64,000 nucleotides of DNA from Mastigias papua. Taxonomy: Eukaryota; Cnidaria; Scyphozoa; Rhizostomeae; Mastigiidae. Shown here piece by piece: positions 1 through 11,318 of this stretch. Made by a program: the position numbers and the translations under genes. Each line of letters opens with the position of its first letter. Within the stretch, counting starts at the first letter, position 1. The DNA lies in contig OZ025267.1 in assembly GCA_964019165.1 (NCBI GenBank), forward strand, positions 13,807,324-13,871,323, in the 5' to 3' direction. Below the pieces are notes generated by a model, which was not told where the DNA came from, made no database searches, and saw nothing but the letters and a program-made list of their open reading frames with translations.

Positions 1-575
1 TACAAACAATATAGAAAACATTGAAGAAAGTCAAACAGTCTGGTCAGGATCCATATCTAGCATTGCTTGCTTTACGCACAGCTCTTCGTCATGACTTACC
101 ATCACCAGCCATGATGTTAATGAATAGTCAACCACGTACTCTAATCCCACAGCTTCCAAAGACTCGAGAACCTGAGCTGAAACCAACAGGACACAAGCTG
201 AAACCCCTAGCTCCCTGGACAACTGTACGCTTTAGAGAAAATAATACCTGGTCACGTCAGGCAGTAATAACCAGTGCAGTCTCATCACCACGCAGTTGTA
301 ATTTACTAACTGACAAAGGAACAGGCATCAGGCGAAATCGCTGTTGTCTACTGCCAACTAATGAAAGCATTAATCCAAGGTTTGAAAGTTATACCACCAT
401 ACGGCCTAGTGATGAAGAGAAATAGCTATCCACAGATCCATATGCAGGAGAAAGCCCGGAGCAAAGAATTAGTCCATCACAGCCACTAAGTGAACAGAAG
501 CTTCCAAATGATGATCAGAACATTAGAAAAACTAGTTCAGGACGTCCAATTAAAGCGCCTGCACGATATACTTGA
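1..575 (+). pseudogene. Ty3/gypsy LTR-retrotransposon pol, integrase C-terminal end (partial, broken)
   Basis: The reading frame runs in from the left edge and shows the integrase end typical of gypsy elements. A DPYLALLALRT block is followed by a short spacer and a stretch of the form PxTxIPQLPK. Next comes the C-terminal module, with PWTTVRFRE near position 200-235 and SCNLLTDKGTGIRRNR near 290-340. An in-frame TAG at 423-425 interrupts it. The same frame then continues to a terminal TGA at 573-575 and ends in SGRPIKAPARYT, the basic tail common on these pol proteins. Only the last part of pol is inside the window; gag, protease, reverse transcriptase and the integrase core lie outside. The nonsense codon suggests an old inactive copy. 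The family assignment is by recognised motifs, not by a search. Confidence 0.75.
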
Positions 576-625
576 ACTCATATTCCAAGTCACTGAATAT
601 TGTTTTGTTCTTCCCTTAGCCATTC

Positions 626-860
626 AAGGAATGGGAGATGATATAGTATTTATTTAAGTTAGTTTTAGTTAAGCTCGTTTTGAGTTAGCCTCTTAGCCAG
701 TTTTCATATACCGCGTGCTCTAAGTTAGGCCCATTACCTCGCCTCCCAAGTGAGGATCTTAAGGATCATAACAGCTATTAGAGTTAATCCTATTGGAAGG
801 ACTTTGGCTCTCAAGAATAACCCCAAAAAGCTCCTCGTGATTGTGAAGTTATGCAGTTTG
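626..860 (+). other. Candidate polypurine tract and start of 3' LTR of the gypsy copy
   Basis: A purine run (AAGGAATGGGAGA, 626-638) lies about 50 bases after the pol stop and is followed at once by TG (639), the usual first bases of an LTR. In Ty3/gypsy elements the plus-strand primer sits exactly there. The 5' LTR is outside the window, so the LTR boundaries cannot be confirmed by comparison. The right end of the LTR was not located. Confidence 0.35.
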
Positions 861-869
861 GTACATGTT

Positions 870-1355
870 TTATTTCAATGGTGGTTGACTGGAGATTGTT
901 TGTGCTAGTTTCTGTCTGGAAATTCTGATACTGTTTACCACCACTTCTCGTTGTGGGCTTAGTCTTTGCAGAGAGTTAGAAAAGCTCTTTATATGCTCTT
1001 CCATTGTCAGTTTTCTTCTTAACCAATCATCTTTTTGCTTCAGCAAGCAATATTTTGTTATGTTGTATAGTAGGCAAACGGAATTCCAGATGTTTACATT
1101 TCATATCTAGCAGAGCTTTGATAACAGATTTAAGTCTTTTTGCTTTGCTATCTTTATCCATAGTATCTGCAACTGTCAAATCTGTTTCATTTATTGTTGA
1201 TGTTACTGTTTCTACCTGCTTGCTACTTCTGTTAGTTCAATCATTTGCAAAGGAATCTTCTTCATTGGTATTTGATGCTATTGCTGCTGTACCTTCGATA
1301 TTTATACCAAAGGACAATCGTTCCAAGTTTGCAACACCTGCTCAATTGAGCTGAT
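870..1355 (-). pseudogene. Broken minus-strand coding relic, coiled-coil-like, unknown family
   Basis: Read on the minus strand, this stretch is protein-like but broken. One frame holds a charged segment (ALLDMKCKHLEFRLPTIQHN, then KILLAEAKR) interrupted by stops. A second frame carries on from MEEHIKSFSNSLQRLSPQRE to a stop at 870-872. The heptad-like leucine and lysine/glutamate pattern and the arrangement 'helix - linker - SFSNSLQRL' recall the C-terminal part of MADF/SANT-like or transposon-associated DNA-binding proteins. I do not recognise it firmly. The open plus-strand frame across the same place (1004-1354) is hydrophobic and looks like a shadow. It could be a decayed transposon gene or a retrocopy. 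Confidence 0.3.
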
Positions 1356-1359
1356 TATG

Positions 1360-2295
1360 CCCTAGTGTTAGCAAATAACTATACCATTCCCATATTCTGT
1401 ATCATTAATCAAAGCGTTTGTAGATTTTATCTTATTTCCTTTACTTTCTCTTGAACTTTATTTCTGCCCAATGTAATAATTAAGTTATGTGCCATGGTAT
1501 CATGATGTCAACATCTGTTTAACTGATATGGAAAATTTCTTATAAATTGAAATATGTGCTCCATATTATGTCTTCTTAAGAAGCTGGCATGACTGTTGTG
1601 TAAATTCTGTATGAGTGGGAGATTGAAAAAGTACACTCAGCTAGATCGGTTGTATTCATATTGGCAGCGTATGTGCTAATTCAAGTGAAAATAAGCAATT
1701 TTTTAGGGAAATTTTGGTCATGTAACCTTTTGTAAAGTGTCTTTTTACTTCAGTATTTTCAAATATAATCTTTAATACTGTTTTTGAAAGTAAATGGTAT
1801 TTTGTAATAAGGTGCTTTTTCTTGCATCTAACAATATCTTGTAATAAGATACTTGTTTCAAGTACCTTGCCCACCTCTGTTTAGAGAAAGTGATGCTTTT
1901 TGCACATGAATAATGTACTTTCTCCCTCACAAGAAAAATGCTTTACAGTCTAGGTTTGGTATGTTTTGTAGTTGTTTTCATTCTCTATTGCAATAGCAAA
2001 CACAGCAATAGCCAGTCATGATTCTCAAGCAGAGATCATGCTACCCCAATGAAGAATATTGGACTCGAGAAATTTTCAGGAATAACAGGCTATACAGTTG
2101 TATCATTAGCATTTTCATCTTAACAGAACAACAGTGTTTCGACAAGCCTTTTATCATCAAACATCTGTATGCAAATTTCCCGACCCTAACAAATATTCCT
2201 ATAATACCTAGCTCTGCTCTTTTTCTTTACATTTACGCATGTTCCGTGCGCTATATTGAATACCACTTCTCTGTAGACTCTGCTTGACATCTATC
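1360..2295. other. No recognisable gene
   Basis: AT-rich spacer. Short open frames here have no recognisable domain, and no splice-bounded exon or element end was identified. Confidence 0.5.
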
Positions 2296-2299
2296 ATGC

Positions 2300-3290
2300 T
2301 TTATAAATAATAATAAATTATTTAATTTAAAGTTGGCTAAATAATTATAGCAGAAGCTAATTTACGCCAACTATTTACAAAAAGAAATATATACATGAAT
2401 ACAGCTAAATTAAAATAAGATATAGTTAAAGTTAAAGTTAAAGTTAAAGTTAAAATACAATGTTATCATAAAATAAAACCTATATTACGATAAAAAGGCT
2501 TGCATACTCTGCAATTGCAGGCATCACATTTGTGGACTTTCATAATCCTTTTAAAGTTTTGAAGGGAGTTTGATTGTTTCAGTTTCAGGTAGTTGTAGTT
2601 TATCACAGCACCTTAGGTTGTAAGGCAATACCTTTTCTTCAAAAATTTGTTTCATAAAGCTGGGATTTAGGTCATGTTTTATTTTATAAATCTCTATCAT
2701 GAGGAATTGCAGGTTTTTCTGATGAACGGTTACCGAATTATCAATTATTAATAAGTTTTCAAAACTAGAAACATTGTCCTTGTATGCTGTTCTTAGAGTC
2801 CTTTCATGTATTCTGTTAATTTTATTATTCAAGTTTCTGTCGTGGAACATCCAAATAAATGGGCAATAGCTAAACTGGGATATGACGAATGCTTTCATCA
2901 ATAATTTTAGTTTATCGGGCTCCATGTAGATTGAAATGCGTGTAAGTGCATGGAGCTTTTGACTAGCTTTTTTACAGAGTGCCTGGACGTGTTTTTTAAA
3001 ACTTAATTTCTTATCAAGAGTGATGATAACTTTTCCCAATAACTTTTCATCATCACTTTCTTCGATCTGCAATTCTCCAACGTGTATATTAACCTTTTCT
3101 TTGCTGGCCTCAAAAATAATAAGGTGACATTTATCTTCATTTAATTTCATATGGTTTTCTGGGAACTATGTTGTTAGATGGTTTGCATTTTGCTCTAGTT
3201 TTGCTATCACATTTTTAACCTCACGATCGCTTGTGTCCAGGGTAGTATCATCTGCATAATTGCATATTTCGGTTCCGTTCATCAGATGGA
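2300..3290 (-). pseudogene. Non-LTR (CR1/L2-like) retrotransposon: reverse transcriptase C-terminal part and 3' tail
   Basis: On the minus strand the active-site box NYADDTTLD is readable at about 3230-3275. After a short break a 199-residue frame (3150-2551) follows, with SFKKHVQALCKKASQKLHAL, SYCPFIWMFHDRN and KINRIHERTLR. These are the standard thumb and C-terminal blocks of CR1-type reverse transcriptases. Just beyond 2551 another frame gives FKRIMK and the cysteine cluster CNCRVC seen at the end of this family. The endonuclease and the N-terminal half of the RT are absent, as expected for a 5'-truncated insertion. The 3' UTR ends with an inverted pair, AGTTGGC at 2331-2337 and GCCAACT at 2366-2372, then an AAT-rich tail. 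Relics at 10.7, 35.8 and 52 kb appear to be relatives. Confidence 0.8.
2425..2454 (+). repeat. Hexamer microsatellite (GTTAAA)5
   Basis: Five exact tandem copies of GTTAAA inside the 3' UTR of the neighbouring minus-strand LINE relic. Confidence 0.95.
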
Positions 3291-3299
3291 AAATTTGAG

Positions 3300-3856
3300 C
3301 CAACTAACCCCAGAAAACAGAATGCTTAATACTAAAATTAGATATCTGCCAGTAAATTTATTTTTAAGGCCTTAATTAAAACAGAACAGTTGATTCATAT
3401 ACCCATTAAGTCCCACTTAGCTACTTTAATATTTTCTGTGGCTATATATTCCCATTTGTTTGACTTTCCCTATTGTTTTGGTTCAATTTGAAATCCTTTG
3501 GAGCAATTCTGCAGGCGATGTAGTTTATGACACTAGCCTTAGACACAATTTAAACCTGATTCTGGGATCAATATGTATCCATCAATTGAGATCAGACTTC
3601 AGATCATGTTACTCTTAACACAAGTGAGCATATACAGACTGACAGTTTGATTTCATATCTTTGCACCCCTCGCAGCTTGACACCAATTCAGATCACTACT
3701 TGGGTTGCCCGCCAGGTAAAGCTCATTCATGTCAGTGAGCACACAAGCGTTTCTGGCAGGCACAAGATAATGCACTCTGAATTTCTTCAGGCACTATTGA
3801 TCCAAATCTCCCAGTGTGTAGCTTGGGAAACATTACCTCTTTCACTTTGGAATGTA
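3300..3856. other. No recognisable gene
   Basis: Spacer between two LINE relics. Nothing with family-level similarity was seen on either strand. Confidence 0.5.
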
Positions 3857-3959
3857 TCTTCTTCTTCTTCTTATTCTTATTCTTCTTCTTATTCTTATTC
3901 TTCTTCTTCTTCTTATTCTTCTTCTTCTTCTTCTTCTTCTTCTTCTTCTTCTTCTTCTT
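3857..3959 (+). repeat. (TTC)n / (GAA)n microsatellite, 3' tail of the LINE
   Basis: About 100 bases of TTC, with some TTATTC variants towards the left. On the minus strand it is a GAA run that starts right after the last coding block of the adjacent LINE. It is therefore best read as that element's simple-repeat 3' tail. The long Ser/Tyr, Phe/Leu and Lys frames across it are artefacts of the repeat. Confidence 0.95.
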
Positions 3960-6913
3960 TGCATACCGTGCCAAAGGCCGTTGGCAACAATTAGATATCT
4001 TTTCGAAGCTCTTCTTATCAGTTCTACGGTGTTTTTACAGTTAATCTTTTGTACGAGTTGATCTGTAAATAGCGTTTTTTTCTCCCTCTTCCTCTCTATC
4101 CTATAATTTTGCCAGCAACAATAAGGTGTTCTAGTTTATTCTCCCTTGTTTTACATGCCCGAAAAAAGTAGTTTGTCTTTTCAAAGTGTCTGACTTGATG
4201 TTTCTTTCTCGAATTGCGTTATGTGAAACTTCTTCATAGTTGATATTTTCTACCTATTTCACTTTTCCCTCTCTGCTCAGAAAAGACATTACAGCCGGTC
4301 TGATCTTTGTTATGCCTGTGTTGTTTAAGTTCCAGTTTTCACTTTCTTACAGCATTATTTGTGTAATGTAATTTTTCAAGATTCGGTATCTCAACTAAGA
4401 TGGCATCTTGAGGTTTGCCAATATAATTTTCATTTCTGTGAACGTATTTCTGGCAACTGCAATCCTGCACTTGATGTCTATTGTACTCCCGCATCAGGTA
4501 TTATGATACTTACAAGATATTTGAATTGATTTACTTGTTTCAGTATTTCATCACTGCAACTTATTTTTATCTAAGGGAGCTGCTTTTCCATGCTGAAAGC
4601 CATCACTTCGGTCTTCTGGACAGTAATCTGCATTTCGAAATGTTTACATTGTTGTGGAACAGTATCAATCAGTCTCTGCAGATTCTTTTCACTCTTTGCA
4701 ATATGAACTGTGTCATATACGAATCGGATGCTATTTTCTGTACCACCGCCCACTTTAGCTCCTTCTAATTTATCTATTGATCTAAGGATGACTTCAGAGT
4801 ATAATGAAAAAGAGATCAGGTGACATCACACAGCCTTGTCTCACACCTCTTGCGATTTCTGCAAAATTTGAGAATTGATCTTTTAGGCGTATGTTGACTT
4901 TCTGCGTAAAGCAAAAGTTTTGCACATGTTTTAGATCTCTGACTTGAGATTCAAGATCACTGAACAGTTTGAATAGGATGTTGTGATGAACTCTATAGAA
5001 AGCCGAGGTAAAATCAATGAAGCAGCTGTATAGTCTCTTATTCACTTCAATGCATCTCTCTGCCAAATTTTTCGGTACGAACACGGCATCTCTCATTGCG
5101 TTTACTGGCATAAATCCGTATTAACATTCATTCATTTCTGGATTTGTATCTGTTTTCATTCTGTTTGACAATACTTTCTGTAGTATTCGTGTTGTGTGAC
5201 TTATGATACTTACATTTGGATAATTCCCGCATTTATTCGCTTTCGGCTTCTTAGGAATTGGTGTAAATGTGGTTTCCAGAAGCTCATCAACGATTTCACC
5301 ATCGCTGTTCAATTCATCGAAAAGCTTCTCAAGAATGTTAACTCCAGTATCTCCTAAATGCATTAGAACCTTGACATCAATTTGACCATTACCAACTGTT
5401 TTCCCTCTCTTCATATTTTTCATTACTGTTGGTATTTCATCCTGTAAAATGATTTCTCCTGTGAGAATTGCTTGAAACTTTATTGTTTCTATATCTCTAG
5501 TCTCGTTCTCATAAATTTGTTTGATGTACTCCTCCCATTTCTTTATTTTTTATCTTTATCTAATAAGATGTTTCCTTTTTTGTCTTTTGTCATATCTCCA
5601 TCATTTCTTCTCTTCCCATCGCTTTGCAGTAACTTCTTTGATATTTTAAATGACATTGTTTTGGAGATATGACATTCAATTTTCCAATTTTTTGGCAGTT
5701 CCTCTCAAAGAAATCAATTTTACTTTGCAAGCACATTTTGCTGACTCTTTTATTAAATATCTGGTATTTATCAGTGTTATTTTTCATCTTCTTTCTTTCT
5801 TTCATGGTTTCTGATATTTCTTTTGTCATCCACATTTGTCTGCTATTCATTTTCTTTGGAGCAGATGCTTCTTTGATGTGATAGCGGATCTTTATGCATG
5901 TTTCCCAAGTACTTTTCTCTGAAGATGATCTTTCCACAGTTTCTTTGCCGCATTTTGTATACTTTTCGTCCGTTCCTCGCTAACTTCTTCTTATTCGTAC
6001 CGCGTTCTAATTTCACCTCTGAGTATTCTTCTGAAGCAGATTCAGACACTAGCCACTGACAGTTGATGATCAATGATACAGTCTGCACTTGGGAGTGTTT
6101 TACAGTTTACAACTGAGTTTCTCGACCTACTATTAACACAGATGTAATCAATTTGGTTTTGTTTCTGGTCTCCTGGATTTTTCCAAGTCTGCTGTCTCTA
6201 TTCTTAAAACATGTATTCGTGATTGTCAGGATATTTTGTTCACATCAGTTTGTGATGTCGTCACCACGATTATTTCTCTCACCAAGTCCGAACAATCCGC
6301 AGGCTTCACTTTTGTTATTCAAGCCAACTTTGACATTCCAGTCTCCCATAACGAGTTTCACGTCTCTGTTTTTGCTCTTTGACAAATTATTAGTTACCTC
6401 TTGATATAACGTTTCTATCTCTTCATCACTGCTGTCTGCTGTTTGTGTACTATACTTGTATGATAAATGTATCTGTTGGATTTCCTTTAATTCTTGCACA
6501 TAATACTCTCTCCGAGATAGGCCAGTACTCTTTCAGACTCTTTGAGTTTTTCTTGTTTATCAATAGTCCTATTCCTATTTCTGATCTTCTGTCACTTCCT
6601 GAGTACAAGAAGGTGTAATCTTATTATCTTGTACCACTATTTCACCATCGCATTTTCACCGAACCTAGAATGCCATTAGCTACTTTCTTACATTAGCTAA
6701 TTGCCCGGATTGTAGTAGCGTTCTCACACTCCCTGTTCCAACCATTCCTGTGATTTTCTTATTTTCGTTTCTTTTTCCTTTTCGTTTTGTGACAGTAGGT
6801 TGATGACGGTCGGGAGTGTCCTGTCTCTCAACATTGCATCTTCCAAGCGCGGCGGCATCCTTGTTCAGGATTCTGTTGACGCTGGTGTTTTTGTTTTCGT
6901 TAATAGAACTCAT
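3860..6913 (-). pseudogene. Full-length but degenerate LINE: AP endonuclease plus reverse transcriptase
   Basis: Pieces of one element follow in the correct order along the minus strand, in shifting frames. The endonuclease start is TGMVGTGSVRTLLQSGQLAN near 6750-6690. The endonuclease core with VMGDWNVKVG and GLFGLGERNNRGDD lies at 6499-6245. A linker spans 6088-5590. RT fingers with ETTFTPIPKKPKANKCGNYP lie at 5423-5121. The RT palm with CFIDFTSAFYRV and ARGVRQGCVMSPDLF lies at 5111-4794. A block in the place of the active site reads FVYDTVHIA (4753-4571), so the usual ADD acids are lost. The C-terminal part has NAIRERNIKSDT and FFGHVKQGRI at about 4235-4130. The end near 3975 runs directly into the GAA tail. 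Many stops and frameshifts show a long-dead copy. The endonuclease style fits the L1/RTE-like group common in marine invertebrates. Confidence 0.8.
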
Positions 6914-6931
6914 TGGTTACGAGGCAAATTA

Positions 6932-6939
6932 ATGGAGAG
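6932..6939 (+). CDS. Candidate first coding exon of the POLR1D-isoform-2-like gene (M-E-R)
   Basis: ATGGAGAG is followed by GT at 6940-6941. Its phase fits the next exon (AG|G gives Arg), which would yield a protein starting M-E-R-L-A-R-E-E. The related human protein also begins with a few acidic residues before an ERK-A-type sequence. The predicted total of 124 residues is close to the roughly 120 of the family. The donor (AG|GTTTGC) is weak and the exon tiny, and a different upstream first exon beyond the LINE relic is quite possible. Confidence 0.3.
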
Positions 6940-7151
6940 GTTTGCCATTGCCAATCCATGCAGTGCCTAATTAGCAGGCATCGCAATACCTCACAGGAGA
7001 CACCGGGCGGAGGTGAAATTGTGTTATCCCTAATAGGTGTAGTAATATCTGAGTTATGCTTACATCTTCTATCCTCTAGCACTATACACTTTTCACCCTC
7101 AGCTTTCCCTGTGTCTGCATCATATTTATTCTATTTTTCTTGCATTTGCAG

Positions 7152-7226
7152 GCTAGCACGCGAGGAAATTTTGGCTGATACTAAGAGAGCTAAGACAAGA
7201 GCAGAAACACTTGGGGCAGTTGGCTG
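7152..7226 (+). CDS. POLR1D-like: POLR1D-like internal coding exon
   Basis: Bounded by AG at 7150-7151 and GT at 7227-7228. It encodes the charged helix ending LGAVG and two bases of the Trp codon. The open frame upstream of 7152 is intron read-through. Confidence 0.75.
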
Positions 7227-8286
7227 GTAGGACATTTTTTGTTTTCTACTTTGTTTTGATAGATTTCAACTTTTTATTATAAGTTTTCGTATTGAACTAC
7301 ATGACAGAAGAGTTTTGAGTTTTGTATATTGTAACATTTGCAATGGCTCTAGCAATTTAAGATCAGTGCCTACTTTACTGATTTGCAATTTGATTTGGTT
7401 TTAGTGACATTAACTAGATTATATAATTGCTACTCTACCCGATTTACATTGAACCCTTTCTATGGTATTTAAATTCGTAGAAAATGTCTGTTCAATTGTT
7501 TTTTCTCACATGATTGTACTACGATATGTAGCCTGACCCCTGTATTATGGCAGGCTGTAGTTGTGCAAATTCTTTTCTACACTGACTTTATACACAACTT
7601 AATCATTATGTACTGATATCACTATAACAGCTATGGAAGTTTTTCATTCCTGAAATGGAACATATTTTTGCCTTCAGCCGTATATAACTGTAGCTGGAAG
7701 TTGTTTGCTATTGCCCTATTCAATATGCTGCTATGGCAACACCAATGGATCCTATGAGCAACTATGGTCTAGCGAGTCTAGAGTATATATATGGCATTTT
7801 AAAGAGGTCCATATCTCCATTAAACATTCATTTCCATAAGTTTCAATAAAACCTCAGGCTTTTTCACAAGAATTAGTTTACCCATATAACATGTAAAAGG
7901 CACCGTTTATGATACCATGTAAGAGAGGCATAGTTATCTTCCATTTTATACATTCGAGTTTAATTCTAAATATGTATCATTAAATGATTTGTAGGAGGCC
8001 TTGTCCACTTCCAAAAACAAATAAAAGATTCATTCACAATGTAGTTATTGGTACTGTTCAAGCAAACAATAGGAAGAGGGGCAAAGAAAGCCATGTAAGA
8101 AAGCCATCTAATAAATTCAAGAGGAAATGTACAGAAAGCTTACAAAGGAAGAGTTCTAGCAATAGAGAGCACCAAAGTACAACATGTTCAGAGGTTGTCA
8201 GACAAAGCAATATGAGAGTTGATAGGAAATCTAGCATTAGTAAATGTGGTGACTTTAGAAGCTGTTCAGATAGTGCAAGGAGATGA
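7152..8286 (+). CDS. POLR1D-like: POLR1D isoform-2-like small nuclear-type protein (two exons seen)
   Basis: Exon 7152-7226 follows a good acceptor (TTGCATTTGCAG) and ends at a GT donor (7227). Exon 7995-8286 follows TGATTTGTAG and ends in TGA. Both are in phase, the join giving a Trp codon TG|G. The product contains LAREEILADTKRAKTRAETL, then GAVGW-RPCPLPKTNKRFI, then a Lys/Arg/Ser-rich tail. This matches the conserved part of the vertebrate POLR1D isoform 2 protein (EAKRGKTRAETMGPMGW...CPL..TNKRFL). That protein shares only a gene name with the Pol I/III subunit AC19 and has no established function. No AC19 domain exons were found nearby, so here it looks like a separate gene. The intron is 768 bases. 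A poly(A) signal AATAAA lies at 8782-8787, about 500 bases past the stop. The family recognition is from memory of the conserved block. Confidence 0.75.
7995..8286 (+). CDS. POLR1D-like: POLR1D-like terminal coding exon
   Basis: Acceptor AG at 7993-7994. The first base completes Trp, then RPCPLPKTNKRFI and a basic, serine-rich low-complexity tail to TGA at 8284-8286. Confidence 0.75.
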
Positions 8287-8289
8287 TAT

Positions 8290-10635
8290 ACACATTGATA
8301 TGAGGAAATGGTTTTAATCCTTTCTTTGGCAATAGTGACATATTTTTAGACTAGACTCAAGCTATTTGTGAACATCAAGACATATATCAAACATTTTAAC
8401 TTACATCTCTGACATCTGGGTGTCATTTTATTTCAAATTTCCTCTTGGGATGTATTTTGTAATATTGTATACATCTTAATGATTAACCCTAACTTTACAT
8501 ATCAACCATAACTGCAAAGTATAGTGTGCATAGTTATAACTTGTAATTTAGCCTCTTTTTGGTTTTTAGCAGTTAGTTTAAGTTAACGGCTATTATATGA
8601 TGTATGGCTATTAGATTTAAGTTATTTATATGGCACATTATCTATATATGATGTTGTATCTTTTTCTCACTAAGATGTGTGGTCAGACCTTGACTAGATT
8701 TTCATTTTATCACACCTCCGTAGATAGATCTTTGGAATAACAATACTTTCTGCGTTATTATATCCTCTTGTCTCAATTTTTAATAAATTTAGAATGATTG
8801 ATGTAGATTTCAAGTATTCGGCCTGTCTCTAAATAGTATTTATGTTTTCAGCCGCAGTTGAGGGTTATATTGGAAAACCTTCAGAACTGTCCTGAATTTG
8901 AAAGTTTCCTAATTTTGCACGTTATCCAATGTAGTTTTTTATCCAAAATGTGAGAAATACGAATCGACATTTGGAGAGAAAAAGACATACTTGTGATATA
9001 AATTCCTTTCGTATAAAGAAATTACATGCCCTAGATGCTTGGAAAACACTAAAATACTTAAAGATTTTTATGTACTTCATGATTCCCATGCATCTAAATT
9101 TTGGCCAATTTACTATTATTGATGCTTTGTCATTTTCTACCAGCTTGGACTTAACCATATGGAAACTTGCGAATTTTGTTTTATGTGACTCTGATTCATT
9201 TTAACATGTAATGTTCCCATAGAAAGCTCTTTTTCAACAAACATGTTATATTTTTCAGATATGGGTATCTAAAAATTTGAATTTTTGCAAATTGTTGTTT
9301 CTGTTTGATACTTAGGCATATTGAAGACCACCTAGCGGGGAAATAAGGCATGCAAAAGACTTCAGTATTTGATTCCCAAACAGAAATCTAAGGGAAATTA
9401 TTTGAATGTTGATTTTCTAGTACCTTGAATGTATCATATATATTCTATGACTCCTTGAAAATGCCACCAAGGCAAATATTTGCCCCGAAATTGCCATTTT
9501 GTGGCAATCTCAACACCCCATATATTTTCATAGCAACATCAGCACCATGTGATTTTTGCTATTCTGGAAGAGGTCCAAATCTATGAAAGATCCTGAAAAG
9601 ATAAAGATCTAGAAGAGACTCATTTGCTCGTTAGAGCTCACTGAAGATTGGAAAATTTCAAATATTCGTTTTATTTGTGATGTCAAAATGCACAAAAATT
9701 GCCGTGGAACTTAAACGGACAAGGCTATATCTTCAAATTTTCAGGATTCTTTCATCTCAATCAGATGAATCAAAAGTATAAGTTTCATGGATTTTTAAAG
9801 ATTTTGAGCTGACACCGATGGTATGGTCTATTGTGTAATGACCCTTCCTTGTTCACAACTGATTGGATTGTTTTTCTCGTCACTGGAAATTTTCTACAGT
9901 GATGCGGAGTTCTACTCTCTACAGTTGAATGACCCTGTTCTTAAACAGTATGCAATGTATAGCAAAGTCCTTCACGAGGAACCTAAGTGCACCTACGTGG
10001 CTTTAGGCCTATGCATTTGTATGGTGTACACAAATATGCATGCGCAGTAGCATAGCATATTTCCTTTGTTACATGTTCAACCTCTTGAATGCACAGGGGA
10101 TGAATATTTGGTATACTTCTACTTTTAATACAAAGGAATGGCTGATAATTTTCTCTGGTTTTGCATCTAAGTTGCAGCCTCACTGTCTTCTTCACCCTCA
10201 ATGCCCAGAGTTTGTTTATAGCAGTACCTGCATGTTCATCCATAGTAAATGGTTGATCTTACACATCAATTGCCAGTTTTATTTTCATTTCCATTTTTAA
10301 TTCTTTAATCATAGTAGCCTCTCATATACCAGGTTCTGCTTTACAGGGGGGGGGACAGGTTAAACGTTTACATTTAAGCATGCAATTTAGAAATAAATAA
10401 AAATATTGACGATATAATCTATTTATATATTACATTGACAATATAAATGGGCACTATAAATTAGAATCGGTTAAAAGAAAAAAGAACAAAGGATTAACTC
10501 CCTCAATTTCTTAGATCACTTTCACTGCAATGATATCATGATACCAATTCAAAGCAGCCAGCAATCCATTACCCAGCCTTTGCATGCATGTATTTGCTAA
10601 GCAAATGGTCTTAAAAAACTTGCGTCCTACTGCTC
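8290..10635. other. 3' UTR/intergenic; no second gene seen
   Basis: Starts with the likely 3' UTR of the POLR1D-like gene. The remainder is AT-rich with only short unrelated open frames. A small hairpin-like TGCCATTTTGTGGCA lies near 9500, and a run of nine or more G near 10346. Nothing else was recognised. Confidence 0.5.
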
Positions 10636-10639
10636 TCCA

Positions 10640-11023
10640 GCATTTGCTAAGTATTTAAAATTGGTATCAAAGTATCCAAATTTGTGAGAAAGTCGGCTAG
10701 CTTTTAAATAAATGGGAAGAAAAATCTCCTCCAACTTCCAAACACGAGGACCAAAAAGTATGGGAACGAGTCTCTTACATTTAGGGGAAGCATACTTTGG
10801 AATCAACTTCCAGATCAATATAAAGCTGCAAAAACTGACAATGAATTCAAAATGAAAATCAAAAGTTGGAAGGGATTTAAATGCAGTTGCCGCATCTGTA
10901 TATAATTATATAGTTATCTTTTAAGACTGTTCATTTTAGTTATTTTTAGAAAATATTGTAAAAGTAGTGTAGAGTTGGCCTTTATTAGCTTTAGCTATTT
11001 CTTCAGCCAACTGTAAATAAATT

Positions 11024-11060
<37 letters not shown>
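10640..11060 (+). pseudogene. CR1-like LINE 3' end: RT C-terminal tail, 3' hairpin and (ATT)n tail
   Basis: From about 10740 one plus-strand frame reads NTRTKKYGNESLTFRGSILW, NQLPDQYKAAKTDNEFK, then SWKGFKCSCRIC and a stop. This is the usual last module of these reverse transcriptases, ending in a Cys-x-Cys-x-x-Cys cluster. The 3' UTR holds AGTTGGC (10973-10979) paired with GCCAACT (11006-11012). A TAAATAAATTG link and an (ATT)n run (about 11025-11060) then end the element. The copy is strongly 5' truncated. The minus-strand frame over the same region is a shadow. Confidence 0.75.
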
Positions 11061-11062
<2 letters not shown>

Positions 11063-11318
11063 TTTTTACGATTAGATTATGACATGACTGCAGCAATGGA
11101 TGAACAGCGACTTTAGGGAAGCTTTGCAAATTTCTGCCTACAACCCTGAATGCATTCATGGCATAATGAGAGGGGTCTTTAATTTTTTCAATAGGGACCC
11201 ATTATTACTTTGATAAGAGCGTAGCAGAAATCTGAGGTTATTTTGAGTCGATCTGACTACGGCATATGAAAAGAACGAAATGATTCAATCTACAGATGAT
11301 AGCAACAAAATGATTTCA

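Noticed and set aside
1004..1354. 116-codon hydrophobic plus-strand frame
   Set aside because: Opposite strand has more protein-like relic; no domain.
3647..4061. Ser/Tyr-, Phe/Leu- and Lys-rich open frames
   Set aside because: Translations of the TTC/GAA repeat in several frames.
6913..7151. Open frame upstream of the POLR1D-like exon
   Set aside because: It lies before a clear splice acceptor and shows no similarity; intron read-through.
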